This document shows, piece after piece, positions 53,755 to 62,173 of a stretch of 64,000 nucleotides of DNA. This DNA is from Pararhodobacter marinus. GTDB taxonomy: Bacteria; Pseudomonadota; Alphaproteobacteria; Rhodobacterales; Rhodobacteraceae. The translations under genes and the position numbers were made by a program. Position 1 is the stretch's first letter. Each line of letters starts with the position of its first letter. Where the stretch lies: contig NZ_QEYD01000012.1 in the NCBI RefSeq assembly GCF_003122215.1, positions 1-64,000 of the forward strand, given 5' to 3'. The notes under the pieces are model-generated. The model was not told the DNA's origin, made no database searches, and saw only the letters and a program-made list of their open reading frames with translations.

Positions 53755-54782
53755 AGGCTGTTCTCATCACCCTTGCCGCCCTCGCCGGGCTGGGCGCTGT
53801 CGCGGGGGGCTCGGTCGTGGCGTTCGGGCTCTACAATGTGTCGGCCCAGGCCGGGCACCTGCCCGCCGTGGGATGGGTGCTGCACACGACGTTCCGCAAT
53901 TCGGTCAGCCTGCGCGCGCCGTCGATGGCCGATGCCCCCGACCTGGACGACCCCGATCTGGTCGCGCTTGGCGCCGGGCATTATGCCACCGCCTGCCTGC
54001 CCTGCCATGCCGCCCCCGGACAACAGCGCACCGCGACCAGCACCGCGATGGTCCCCGAGCCGCCGCATATCTCGGAGGCGATCGCGCATTGGGAACCCAA
54101 CGAGCTGCACTGGATCGTCGAGAACGGGGCCAAGATGACCGGGATGCCGGGCTGGCCCGCCCGGCAGCGGGGGGACGAGGTCTGGGCGGTCGTCGCCTAT
54201 CTGGAAGCGATCCGCGAGACCGGCCCCGCGCCCGATACCGCCGCGCTGGCCGAGGTGACCGAACCCCGCGCCTATTGCGCCACCTGCCACGAAAACGTCG
54301 CCGGCCCGGTGCCCCGGCTGGACCTGCTGCCGGCGGATTACCTTGAAGCGCAGATGCGCGCCTATGCCTCGGGCCTCAGGCCCAGCGGCATCATGGAACA
54401 GGCGATGAGCCGGGTGGACGGGGACGACATCGCCGCGCTTGCGGCCGAAATGGCGGCGCTGAGGGTGCGCTACGACAGCCCGGCGGATCCCGGAACGGAG
54501 GACGAAACGGGCCGCACGCTGGCCATGCGGGGCACGCGCGACGTCCCGGCCTGCACCGCGTGCCACGGGCCGGACCGGGACGCGGGGCCTGCGCCCGGTC
54601 GCGCCGGCCCCGCCATCCGAGGGCAGAACGCCGCCTATCTGGCGCAGCAGCTGGATCTGTGGCGCGACGGGATCCGCACCGGATCGCCGTTGATGGAGGC
54701 AGCCGCCCGCGATCTGACGGACGCACAGATCGACACCTTGTCGCGCTGGTTTGCGCAGCAGGCCCCGGCCCCGGATAACTGA
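53751..54782 (+). CDS. tri-heme cytochrome c
   Basis: A 343-residue exported cytochrome with an N-terminal anchor helix (about 3-24) and three class I-type heme sites: CLPCH (about 82), CATCH (about 180) and CTACH (about 268), each followed by a typical distal methionine region. The three domains resemble the cytochrome subunits of membrane-bound dehydrogenases. As the last gene of the cox operon (ATGA overlap with ctaG), it is the likely electron donor, passing electrons to the heme c domain of CoxB. Anchoring by an uncleaved helix versus a cleaved signal is uncertain. Confidence 0.88.
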   Translation: MKAVLITLAALAGLGAVAGGSVVAFGLYNVSAQAGHLPAVGWVLHTTFRNSVSLRAPSMADAPDLDDPDLVALGAGHYATACLPCHAAPGQQRTATSTAMVPEPPHISEAIAHWEPNELHWIVENGAKMTGMPGWPARQRGDEVWAVVAYLEAIRETGPAPDTAALAEVTEPRAYCATCHENVAGPVPRLDLLPADYLEAQMRAYASGLRPSGIMEQAMSRVDGDDIAALAAEMAALRVRYDSPADPGTEDETGRTLAMRGTRDVPACTACHGPDRDAGPAPGRAGPAIRGQNAAYLAQQLDLWRDGIRTGSPLMEAAARDLTDAQIDTLSRWFAQQAPAPDN

Positions 54783-54823
54783 CGGCCCTGAGGAGCGGCG
54801 CCGCACAAGGCGCTCAGCCCGCC

Positions 54824-55414
54824 TCAGGCTCCCAGCGTATAGACGATCACCGGCGCCGCCAGCAGCGGGATATGCGCCAGCGCGATCAGCACGCCATCCC
54901 GCGTCAGCAAGCCCGCCGAGAAAAAGGCGATCGCCGCCGACGCGACCGAGCCCGAGGTCGGCACGATCTCCATGAAGGGCATGAAGAGCGTCAGAAACAG
55001 AACAAGGATCAGCGGCAGCCAGAGCCAGGGGCGATGGGTCAGCGCGGTCCAGCGGGGCCGGGCGAATTTCTCGACGAATTCCGTCGGCCGCCGCAGCCAG
55101 CGGATGCCCTTGCACAGCTTGCCGCTATCCATCTTCCGGCGGGTGATGACATCCGGCAGCCAGACGTGATCGCGCCCGATGATCATCTGGACCACCAGGA
55201 GAAACACGATCAGCGCGACCACCGCGGTTATGCCCGGAATCGCGCTCGCCGGCGAGGTCGAGATCAGCGAGAAGATCAGCATGAGCGCGGGAAAGGACTG
55301 ATGTCCCAGCGTGTCGATCACGTGCTGGACGCGCACCTCCTTGCCCTCGACCGATTGCTCGAGCTCGTCAAGAACATGGCTCAGCGCCTTCCGGTTCCGC
55401 TCGTCCTGCGCCAT
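54824..55414 (-). CDS. ExoD-family exopolysaccharide synthesis protein
   Basis: A 196-residue membrane protein with about four or five hydrophobic segments and the ExoD family pattern: VIDTLGHQSFPALMLIFSLISTSPASAIPGI, then WLPLILVLFLTLFMPFMEIVPTSGS. In rhizobia ExoD affects exopolysaccharide production and alkaline tolerance by an unknown mechanism. It is convergent with the cox operon and divergent from the trp leader. No polysaccharide gene cluster is adjacent. Confidence 0.85.
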   Translation of the reverse strand: MAQDERNRKALSHVLDELEQSVEGKEVRVQHVIDTLGHQSFPALMLIFSLISTSPASAIPGITAVVALIVFLLVVQMIIGRDHVWLPDVITRRKMDSGKLCKGIRWLRRPTEFVEKFARPRWTALTHRPWLWLPLILVLFLTLFMPFMEIVPTSGSVASAAIAFFSAGLLTRDGVLIALAHIPLLAAPVIVYTLGA

Positions 55415-55532
55415 CGCCTTTGCCCGTTCCCCTTGCCTGTTCCCGTTCCTGCGACATCAACGTCAGGATCGCGCGGTTGTTCCCGCGGCGGCCGGGCTTC
55501 AAGGCGTCATGCGGCCCGCGACACGCGCTCGG

Positions 55533-55561
55533 TTGACCGCCGCGCCGGCCGGGGCTAAGAC
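55533..55561 (+). promoter_or_regulatory. predicted promoter of the trpL-trpS transcript
   Basis: TTGACC (55533-55538), exactly 17 bp, then TAAGAC (55556-55561). The expected start of transcription is about seven bases further, at 55568-55569, which is the A of the leader peptide ATG. This would make the leader open frame leaderless, and indeed no Shine-Dalgarno precedes it. Confidence 0.7.
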
Positions 55562-55568
55562 CGGCGCC

Positions 55569-55616
55569 ATGGAAAACGCGCAGATCCTGACGACCCTGTG
55601 GTGGCTGGCCTCCTGA
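55569..55616 (+). CDS. trpL: tryptophan leader peptide upstream of trpS
   Basis: A 15-codon open frame MENAQILTTLWWLAS with tandem Trp codons at 55599-55604, ending TGA at 55614-55616. Tandem Trp codons just before alternative hairpins are the hallmark of ribosome-mediated attenuation: scarcity of charged tRNA-Trp stalls the ribosome there. The start codon coincides with the predicted transcription start and has no ribosome binding site, as for the leaderless trpL of Sinorhizobium, whose peptide ([14 protein letters not shown], from memory) begins similarly with M-x-N-x-Q. Here the regulated gene is trpS rather than trpE. The peptide itself may be only a sensor. Confidence 0.85.
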   Translation: MENAQILTTLWWLAS

Positions 55617-55666
55617 CAAGGCGGCCGGACGTTTCCTGTTCCTCGAGGCCGCCGCATGGGCGGCCT
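55605..55666 (+). promoter_or_regulatory. trp attenuator: competing antiterminator and terminator hairpins
   Basis: Four segments can pair alternatively. Segment 1 CTGGCC (55605-55610, just after the Trp codons) pairs with GGCCGG (55623-55628). Segment 2 GGCGGCC (55620-55626) can instead pair with segment 3 GGCCGCC (55647-55653), the antiterminator. Segment 3 AGGCCGCC (55646-55653) pairs perfectly with segment 4 GGCGGCCT (55659-55666) to give the terminator, followed by TTCGTGTTCT. A ribosome stalled on the Trp codons masks segment 1, so 2:3 forms and trpS is transcribed. Confidence 0.82.
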
Positions 55667-55721
55667 TTCGTGTTCTCTGTGTCCCCCCTGCGGCCCCTCG
55701 CCCATTCCCAGAGGACACACC

Positions 55722-56723
55722 ATGACCAAACCCGTCATCCTGACCGGAGACCGCACCACCGGCCCGCTGCATATCGGCCATTACGCGGGCTCGCTTGCCA
55801 ATCGCCTGCGCTGTCAGGACAGCCACGAGCAGTTCCTGCTGCTCGCCGATACGCAGGCGCTGACCGACAACGCCCATGACCCCGCCAAGGTGCGCCGCAG
55901 CGTGATCGAGGTCGCGCTCGATTACCTTGCCGTGGGGATCGACCCGGCGCGCTCGACCATCTGCCTGCAATCGCATCTGCCGGCGCTGGCCGACTTGTCG
56001 ATGCTGTATCTCAATTTCGTCACCGTCGCCCGGCTGGAACGCAATCCCACGATCAAGGACGAGATCCGCGCGCGCGGTTTCGGGCGCGACATCCCGGCGG
56101 GCTTCCTGTGCTACCCGGCGGCGCAGGCCGCCGACATCACCGCGTTCCGGGCGACCGTGGTGCCGGTGGGCGCCGATCAGGCGCCGCTGATCGAGCAGAC
56201 GAACGAGATCGTGCGCCGCATCAACGCCACCGCCGGCCACCCCGTCCTGCCCGAGGCGCAGGCCCTGATCCCCGAGGCGGGGCGGCTTCCGGGCATCGAC
56301 GGCAAGGCGAAAATGTCGAAATCCGGTGGCAACGCGATTGCGCTCTCGGCCTCGCCCGACACGATCCGCGCCGCCGTCCGGGCGATGTACACCGATCCCG
56401 GCCATCTGCGCGTCGAGGATCCGGGCCGCGTCGAAGGCAATGTCGTCTTCACCTATCTCGATGCGTTCGACGAGGATCGCGCGGGGCTGGCCGAGTTGAA
56501 GGCACATTACCGGCGCGGCGGTCTGGGGGACGGGCGGATCAAGGCACGGCTGGAAGACATCCTGCAAACCCTGATCGCACCGATCCGCGAACGCCGCGCG
56601 GCGCTGGCGCAGGACACGGATTATGTTCTGCGGATCATCCGCGAAGGGACCGAGCACGCCCGCGCCCGGACCGAGGCCACGAGGCGCGACGTGATCGAGG
56701 CGCTCGGCCTGTTCCGGCTCTGA
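55722..56723 (+). CDS. trpS: tryptophan-tRNA ligase
   Basis: A 333-residue class Ic synthetase that charges tRNA-Trp. The HIGH motif is HIGH at 17-20 ([14 protein letters not shown]), and KMSKS is in [10 protein letters not shown] (about 196); [21 protein letters not shown] is the usual Trp-recognition region. The HIGHYxGSL form resembles the second bacterial TrpRS type, often auxiliary to a housekeeping enzyme with HLGN; whether another trpS exists in the genome cannot be seen here. GAGG precedes the ATG at 55722. A leaderless trp leader peptide and attenuator lie upstream, so it is probably induced when charged tRNA-Trp is low. Confidence 0.93.
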   Translation: MTKPVILTGDRTTGPLHIGHYAGSLANRLRCQDSHEQFLLLADTQALTDNAHDPAKVRRSVIEVALDYLAVGIDPARSTICLQSHLPALADLSMLYLNFVTVARLERNPTIKDEIRARGFGRDIPAGFLCYPAAQAADITAFRATVVPVGADQAPLIEQTNEIVRRINATAGHPVLPEAQALIPEAGRLPGIDGKAKMSKSGGNAIALSASPDTIRAAVRAMYTDPGHLRVEDPGRVEGNVVFTYLDAFDEDRAGLAELKAHYRRGGLGDGRIKARLEDILQTLIAPIRERRAALAQDTDYVLRIIREGTEHARARTEATRRDVIEALGLFRL

Positions 56724-56754
56724 TCACTGAAGCGCCGGGGCGGGGCAGAGCCCG

Positions 56755-58380
56755 TCACTTGCGCATCGGCGGGACGTCGTCGGGGTCGAGTTTCAGCTCG
56801 ATCAGAAGCGGGCGGTCGCGGGTCGCGATCGCCTGTTCCGCCGCGTCCAGATCACCGGCCGAGGCCACCGTGACGCCCACCCCGCCCAGCGCGGTGGCGA
56901 CAGCGGCGAAAGACGGCCAGTCGAATTGCGACAGGGCCGGGTCCATCTGCCGGTCGCGGAACTGGATATGCTCGGCCCCGTAGACCGCGTCGTTGGCGAC
57001 GATCACGATCAGGTCCAGCCCCATCCGCACCGCCGTGTTGAACTCGGTCAGGCCCCCGGCCATGAAACCCCCGTCGCCCGTGAACACGACCACCGGCACG
57101 CCCGGCGCGGCCAGCCCCGCGCCGATGGCCTGCTGCAGCCCCAGCCCGATCGAGCCGAAATTCGTCGACAGCAGGAAGCGCCGGGGATCGGGAACCGACA
57201 GCCGGCACCAGACCTCGGTCATGAAGCGCCCGCCATCGGTCGCAAGCACCCGCGCGCGCGGCAGGGCCGCGTCGAGCCGGTCGAGCGCATACGCGAAATC
57301 CACATGCCCCGGCGACGCCGCCCCGGCCCGCCCGGGCGGGTGACGCGTGACGCTGGCCGCGTCGATCTCGGTAGCAAAGCCGGACGGCGCGATCTCGGCC
57401 TCGTCGAGCCAGTGCAGGATATTCCCCGCCGTCAGCCCGGCATCGGCGATCAGCGCGGCATCGGGGCGGTAATTCGCGGTGAAGGTCGCGGGATCGGTAT
57501 TGACCTGCACCACCCGCTTGCCCCCCAGAAGCTTGCCCCGGTCGGTGGTGAACAGATGCAGGCTGGCGCCGAAACCGATGACGCAATCGGCCTTGGCGAT
57601 CACATCATAGGCGCCGGGCGTGCTGAGCGTGCCGAAAATCCCGATATTGCCCGGATGCCCCTCGAACAGACCCTTGGCCTTGAGCGTGGTGGCCAGGGGC
57701 GCCTCCAGCCGTTCGGCCAGCGCGATCAGCGTGTCGCGGGCCCCGACCGCCCCCTTCCCGGCAAGCACCACGGGCCGCCGGGCCGAGGCGATCATGCCGA
57801 TGGCCGCGTCGAGGGCCTCGCCTTCGGGCACGAAGGCGGGCGTGTCGAAGACCGGCAGCACGCGCGGGCGATGGGGTGTCTCGTCCCACATGAGGTCCGA
57901 GGGCATGTTGACCACGACGGGCCGCCGCTCGATCCGCGCGCGATAGAAGGCGATGGCGATATCCTCGGCCGCATGGGCGGCCGAGCGCATCTGCTCGAAC
58001 CCGGCGCCGGTGGCCTTCACCACCTCGCGCTGATCGGTGTTCTGGGGATTCTCGGGCGCCGTCACCGCCGTGTCGCCTGCCAGCAGCACCATCGGCAGAC
58101 GCCCCCGCACGCCTTCGGTCAGCGCGGTCGAGCAATTGGTCAGCGCCGGGCCGTGGGTGATCGTGGCCAGACCCACACCGCCCGAAACCTGCGCATAGGC
58201 CAGCGCCATCAGCACCGCGCTGCCTTCATGCGCGACCGGCACGAAGGTGCCGCCGCCCGCCCGGACATAGTGATCCACCATGAACAGATTGGCATCGCCC
58301 ATCAGCCCGAACATCGTGCCGATCCCGTGATCCAGCACCGCCTGTGCGATGGATTGATGGCAATAGGTCGTCTCGCTCAT
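56755..58380 (-). CDS. thiamine pyrophosphate-dependent enzyme (acetolactate synthase large-subunit-like)
   Basis: A 541-residue three-domain TPP enzyme. The N-terminal pyrimidine-binding domain has the catalytic Glu in VAHEGSAVLMALAYAQVSGG, a central Rossmann domain (about 195-330; RPVVLAGKGAVGARD), and a C-terminal domain with the TPP motif GDGGFMAGGLTEFNTAVRMGLDLIVIVAND (GDG at about 430). Relatives include acetolactate synthase, benzoylformate decarboxylase and sulfopyruvate-type decarboxylases. There is no small regulatory subunit nearby, so an anabolic acetolactate synthase is unlikely. The reaction is undetermined. The start ATG 58380 has GGGGAG before it. It is convergent with trpS. 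Confidence 0.85.
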   Translation of the reverse strand: MSETTYCHQSIAQAVLDHGIGTMFGLMGDANLFMVDHYVRAGGGTFVPVAHEGSAVLMALAYAQVSGGVGLATITHGPALTNCSTALTEGVRGRLPMVLLAGDTAVTAPENPQNTDQREVVKATGAGFEQMRSAAHAAEDIAIAFYRARIERRPVVVNMPSDLMWDETPHRPRVLPVFDTPAFVPEGEALDAAIGMIASARRPVVLAGKGAVGARDTLIALAERLEAPLATTLKAKGLFEGHPGNIGIFGTLSTPGAYDVIAKADCVIGFGASLHLFTTDRGKLLGGKRVVQVNTDPATFTANYRPDAALIADAGLTAGNILHWLDEAEIAPSGFATEIDAASVTRHPPGRAGAASPGHVDFAYALDRLDAALPRARVLATDGGRFMTEVWCRLSVPDPRRFLLSTNFGSIGLGLQQAIGAGLAAPGVPVVVFTGDGGFMAGGLTEFNTAVRMGLDLIVIVANDAVYGAEHIQFRDRQMDPALSQFDWPSFAAVATALGGVGVTVASAGDLDAAEQAIATRDRPLLIELKLDPDDVPPMRK

Positions 58381-58596
58381 GGCTCTCCCCTCGGTCCCGC
58401 GCGTGCCGCTCCGGCGCCGCGGAGAAAACACCATTTCCGCGCGCGGGGGAACCGCCGCCGGGCAAGCGGGGGCGGATGAGGGGCGAAAACCGCGCGGCGC
58501 GATCACCAACGCGTGGGCCACCGCCACCGCGTTCTTGAATTTCGCCCGCCGGTCCCCACGTCGGAACAGGACCCGTAACACGAAAGGAAAGCCCGG

Positions 58597-59349
58597 ATGT
58601 TCGACGCGCGGCGTTTGCTGGATCAGGTGATGAATTCGGCGCAGGGGGGCGATCTGTCCCGCATGGCGCGGGAACTGACGGGCGGTGCCGGCAGCGCCGG
58701 AATGCCCGAGGCCGCGTCGGGCACCGCGCCGCAGGCCGCGTCGGGCAACGGCCAGCTGTGGAAAGGCGCCGCCGCCGGGGGGCTTGTGGGCCTGCTCATC
58801 GGCAACAAGAAATCGCGCAAGATGCTGGGCAAGGGCGCGGGCACCGCGCTGAAGCTCGGCGGGTTGGCTGCGGTCGGCGCGCTGGCCTATACCGCGTGGC
58901 AGCGCCACAAGAGCAACCAGGGCGGCGCCCAGCCCGCGCAGCTTCAGGCGCCGCCCGCCGATAGCGGTTTCGCGCCCGACCGCACGCCCGCCGGAGCCGA
59001 AACACTGGCGCGCGGCGTGATCGTCGCGATGATCCAGGGCGCCAAGGCCGACGGCCATGTCGACGCGCAGGAGCAACAGCGCATCTTCGGCCATATCGAG
59101 ACGCTCGACCTGTCGCCCGAGGCCAAGGCCTTTGTCATGGATGAACTGGCCGCGCCGCAGGATCCGGGCCGCGTCACCGCCTTCGCCTCGTCGCCCGAGG
59201 TCGCGGCGGAACTTTATGCCGCCTCGCTCCTGGCGATGGATCCCGACACGCCCGAGGAACGCGCCTATCTCGACCGGCTTGCCACCAGCCTGCGGCTGGA
59301 ACAGGGCCTTGTGCGCGAGATCGAGGCGACCGTCGAAAGCGGCGTCTGA
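58597..59349 (+). CDS. DUF533/TerB-like protein (YebE-type)
   Basis: A 250-residue protein. The N-terminal part has an Ala/Gly-rich hydrophobic segment (about 52-105; GAAAGGLVGLLIGNKKSRK and a second ALKLGGLAAVGALAYTAWQ) that may insert in or lie on the membrane. The C-terminal half (about 130-250) is an all-helical TerB-like domain, beginning LARGVIVAMIQGAKADGHVDAQEQQRIF with a D-x-D/H metal-binding-like pattern. It belongs to the DUF533 family (Escherichia coli YebE), which is of unknown function and linked to envelope stress. AAGGAAAG precedes the ATG. Confidence 0.82.
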   Translation: MFDARRLLDQVMNSAQGGDLSRMARELTGGAGSAGMPEAASGTAPQAASGNGQLWKGAAAGGLVGLLIGNKKSRKMLGKGAGTALKLGGLAAVGALAYTAWQRHKSNQGGAQPAQLQAPPADSGFAPDRTPAGAETLARGVIVAMIQGAKADGHVDAQEQQRIFGHIETLDLSPEAKAFVMDELAAPQDPGRVTAFASSPEVAAELYAASLLAMDPDTPEERAYLDRLATSLRLEQGLVREIEATVESGV

Positions 59350-59445
59350 CCCGAGTCCGAACCGCCATGCCCCGCTCCGCCGCCCTTGACAGGGCGGCGG
59401 CAGGCGCTTTGTTGTCCTGCACGGATCCAGGACGAAAGGCGCGGC

Positions 59446-60186
59446 ATGAACGACGACTCACCCGATCAGGCCGCACGCCCCTATCCGCGTCTTGTGTCGA
59501 TCGACATCGCGCGGGGCGTTGCGTTGATCGGCATGGTGATCTTTCATTTCACCTTCGACCTGGAGTTTTTCGGACAGATCGAGCCGGGAACGATCAGCTC
59601 GCTGCCATGGCGGATGTTCGCGCGTCTGGTCGCGGGCAGTTTCGTCTTGCTTGCGGGCGTCAGCCTGATCCTTGCCGCGCGGGGCGGGCTGAACCGCCCG
59701 GTCTTCTGGCGCGACACCGCGAAGGTCGCGCTGGCGGCGCTTCTGGTCAGCATGGTCACCTATGTCGCGCTGGGCGAGGTCTGGGTGTTCTTCGGCATCC
59801 TGCACATGATCGTCGCGGGCCGCATTCTGGGCCTTCTGGTGCTGCGCTGGCCCGCCTGGGCGCTGGCGCTTCTGGGTGTGGCGGTCTGGGCGCTGCCCTA
59901 TCTGGTGCAATCGCCGGTTTTCGATACCCGCTGGCTGGCATGGATCGGCTTCTCCGCGCTGCAACCGCCCAGCATGGACCTGGAACCGATCTTTCCGTGG
60001 TTTGGCCCGTTCCTGCTGGGCATGGCGCTGGCGCGCGCCTTTCTGGTGGGCGCGAAGCCCCGCCTGCAACCCGGTCCCCTCGGGCGCGGACTGGCCTGGG
60101 CCGGGCGGCATAGCCTGATGCTGTACCTGCTGCATCAGCCCGTTTTGCTGGGCAGCATGTTTGTCATCTTCCGGTTGTTCGGCTAG
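59446..60186 (+). CDS. DUF1624 (heparan-alpha-glucosaminide acetyltransferase-like) membrane protein
   Basis: A 246-residue membrane protein with about eight helices. The N-terminal signature RLVSIDIARGVALIGMVIFHFTFDLEF (R and H conserved) and the C-terminal GRHSLMLYLLHQPVLL are typical of the DUF1624 acyltransferase group. These enzymes move acetyl or other acyl groups across membranes, but the substrate here is unknown. The start ATG 59446 gives the natural N-terminus. It follows the DUF533 gene by 97 bases in the same direction and precedes the AMP-ligase gene. Confidence 0.82.
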   Translation: MNDDSPDQAARPYPRLVSIDIARGVALIGMVIFHFTFDLEFFGQIEPGTISSLPWRMFARLVAGSFVLLAGVSLILAARGGLNRPVFWRDTAKVALAALLVSMVTYVALGEVWVFFGILHMIVAGRILGLLVLRWPAWALALLGVAVWALPYLVQSPVFDTRWLAWIGFSALQPPSMDLEPIFPWFGPFLLGMALARAFLVGAKPRLQPGPLGRGLAWAGRHSLMLYLLHQPVLLGSMFVIFRLFG

Positions 60187-60283
60187 CGCGCACATTCCAC
60201 CATCCGGTACTTCGTTCTGAAATTGTTGACCTTTGTCGCAACTTGGCGTTACCTCACGTCACGAAAAGCGCCGGAGGATCGTG

Positions 60284-61753
60284 ATGGACTGGGTCGACAA
60301 GCTGATCGACGGACATGACGGCGCGCTTACCGCGATCATCGACGAATCCGGCCATCGCATCGACTATCGCACCCTGCGCCGCGAGACCGAGGATTGCGAC
60401 GCGGCCCTGATCGCCGCCGGCGTCCGCGCGGGCGACCGTGTCATGCTGGTGGCCGAGAACAGCCCGCTCATCGCGCCGGTCCTTCTGGCCTGCGCGCGTC
60501 TGCGGGCATGGTGCGTGCCGGTCAATGCGCGCCTCACCGCGGCCGAGCTTGACGCGCTGCGCGAACATGCCAAGCCGCGGGTGACGATCTTTACCAACAT
60601 CGTGTCGCCCGACGCCGCCGCCCATGCCAGGCGGCTGCGCGCCAAGGCGGGTCCGCCGGTGATGAACCGGCAGCTCACCTATCTGAGCGACCTTTCGGCC
60701 AAGCCCGAACCCGTGGGCAAGACGCCGCAGACCCAGCCCATGCTGCTGATCTATACCTCGGGCACGACGGGGGCGCCCAAGGGCGTGATGCTCAGCCATG
60801 CCAGCGTTCTGTGGAATGCCCGCACGGCCGCCGAGATGCGCGCCATGGGACCGGGCGACGAGCTTTTGCTCACCATCCCCGGCACCCATATCATGGCGCT
60901 GGCCACCGGCTATCTGGCGGCGCTGCAATCCGGGGCGGCGGTACGGCTGATGACGCGCTTTTCCATCGAGGGCGCGCTGAAGGGGCTGGCGGAGGGGGCG
61001 ACGATCTTTTCTGTCGTGCCGCAGGTCTACCGCCTGCTTCTGGACCGGATCGAGGCCGGGACCCCGCTGGTGGCGCCCCGCCTGCGCCAGATCGGTTGCG
61101 GCGGCGCGCCGCTCGATCCCGGCCTGAAGGCGCGGGTCGAAGCCGCCTTCGGTCTACCCCTGCATAACGGCTACGGCATGACCGAGGCAGGGCCGGGCAT
61201 CGCCTCGACCACGATGGGGCCCCGGCGCGAGGACGGCTCGGTCGGTTATGGCTTTCCCGGCTGCGAACTGCGTGTGGACAATCCCGGCGAGGACGGCGTG
61301 GGCGAATTGCAGGTGCGCGGGCCCAACGTGATGCTGGGCTATTTCCGCGACCCGGTGGCCACCGCGCAGGCGATCACCGAGGACGGCTTCCTGCGCACCG
61401 GCGATCTGGCGCGGCTCGATCCTGACGGGTCCGTGCATCTGGCCGGGCGGTCGAAGGAGTTGATCATCCGCTCGGGCTTCAACGTCTACCCGGCCGAGAT
61501 CGAGACGCTGCTGCTGACCTGCCCCGGCGTGCTGCAGGCCGCCGTCGCGGGCCGACCCGCACAGGATAATGAAGAGGTGCTGGCCTTCGTCACCACCGAT
61601 GGCAGCACCGACGCGGCGACGATCAAGCGCTTTCTCGACGACCGGGTTGCCGCATACAAACGGCCGCAGATCGTGACCATCGTGCCCGCCATGCCGCTCA
61701 ATGCGAATGGCAAGATCCTGAAGGCCGAATTGATCGCCGGGCTGGGCTCATGA
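60284..61753 (+). CDS. class I adenylate-forming acyl-CoA ligase
   Basis: A 489-residue AMP-binding enzyme that activates a carboxylic acid to an acyl adenylate and then a thioester. The A3 phosphate loop is LLIYTSGTTGAPKGVMLSHA (about 157-175), then NGYGMTEAG, RTGDLARLD and the hinge GRSKELIIRSGFNVYPAEIE, and the C-terminal lysine in NANGKILK. It is shorter than acetyl-CoA synthetase and fits the long/medium-chain or aromatic acid ligase group. GGAGGA precedes the ATG. It ends in a six-base convergent overlap with a thioesterase gene, suggesting a role with acyl-CoA metabolism. The substrate is unknown. Confidence 0.88.
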   Translation: MDWVDKLIDGHDGALTAIIDESGHRIDYRTLRRETEDCDAALIAAGVRAGDRVMLVAENSPLIAPVLLACARLRAWCVPVNARLTAAELDALREHAKPRVTIFTNIVSPDAAAHARRLRAKAGPPVMNRQLTYLSDLSAKPEPVGKTPQTQPMLLIYTSGTTGAPKGVMLSHASVLWNARTAAEMRAMGPGDELLLTIPGTHIMALATGYLAALQSGAAVRLMTRFSIEGALKGLAEGATIFSVVPQVYRLLLDRIEAGTPLVAPRLRQIGCGGAPLDPGLKARVEAAFGLPLHNGYGMTEAGPGIASTTMGPRREDGSVGYGFPGCELRVDNPGEDGVGELQVRGPNVMLGYFRDPVATAQAITEDGFLRTGDLARLDPDGSVHLAGRSKELIIRSGFNVYPAEIETLLLTCPGVLQAAVAGRPAQDNEEVLAFVTTDGSTDAATIKRFLDDRVAAYKRPQIVTIVPAMPLNANGKILKAELIAGLGS

Positions 61754-62173
61754 GCGCGGCGTGACCACCTTGAACGTGCCCGTCGCGGTCGCGACCAGAA
61801 TCCCGGTTTCGTCGCGGACTTCGCCCTCGGCGAAATAGATCGACTTGCCGCCTCCGGTCCGCCGCCCCTCGGCGATCAGGCGGGCGCCCTTGGGCTGCGC
61901 CAGATAGCTCACGTTCAGGTTCAGCGTGACCGAGGGCCGGAACCGGTCGGGCGCGCCGTCCCAGCAGCCCGACGCGCCCAGCGCGCTGTCGAGCATCGTC
62001 GCATAGACCCCGCCATGCGGAATGCCCAGCCGGTTCATGTGCCGCGACTCAAGCGCCAGTTCGAACCGCGCCAGCCCCTCGGCAAACGCGCGGCGCTCCA
62101 ATCCCAGCGATTGCAGGAAACCGCCTGCGGCGAAGAAACTCTTGGGGTCGTCTGCAGGGGTCGTGTCAGGCAT
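61748..62173 (-). CDS. PaaI-family hot-dog thioesterase
   Basis: A 141-residue hot-dog fold acyl-CoA thioesterase. The core HMNRLGIPHGGVYATMLDSALGASG (about 45-70) contains the catalytic HGG and the central helix acid. TLNLNVSYLAQPKGARLIAEGRR and GGKSIYFAEGEVRDETGILVATATGTFKV are the expected strands. Similar enzymes hydrolyse phenylacetyl-CoA or other acyl-CoAs that would sequester CoA. The start overlaps the end of the upstream IclR regulator by eight bases, so they are an operon. It is convergent with, and overlaps, the acyl-CoA ligase gene. Confidence 0.88.
   Translation of the reverse strand: MPDTTPADDPKSFFAAGGFLQSLGLERRAFAEGLARFELALESRHMNRLGIPHGGVYATMLDSALGASGCWDGAPDRFRPSVTLNLNVSYLAQPKGARLIAEGRRTGGGKSIYFAEGEVRDETGILVATATGTFKVVTPRS

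Noticed and set aside
58381-59094. N-terminal extension of the TPP enzyme to 779 residues
   Set aside because: The extra residues overlap the DUF533 gene antisense and are low-complexity. The ATG at 58380 has a good ribosome binding site and the family N-terminus.
60226-60254. TTGACC-17-TTACCT as promoter of the acyl-CoA ligase
   Set aside because: The -35 and spacing are good but the -10 matches poorly, so it was not listed as a feature.
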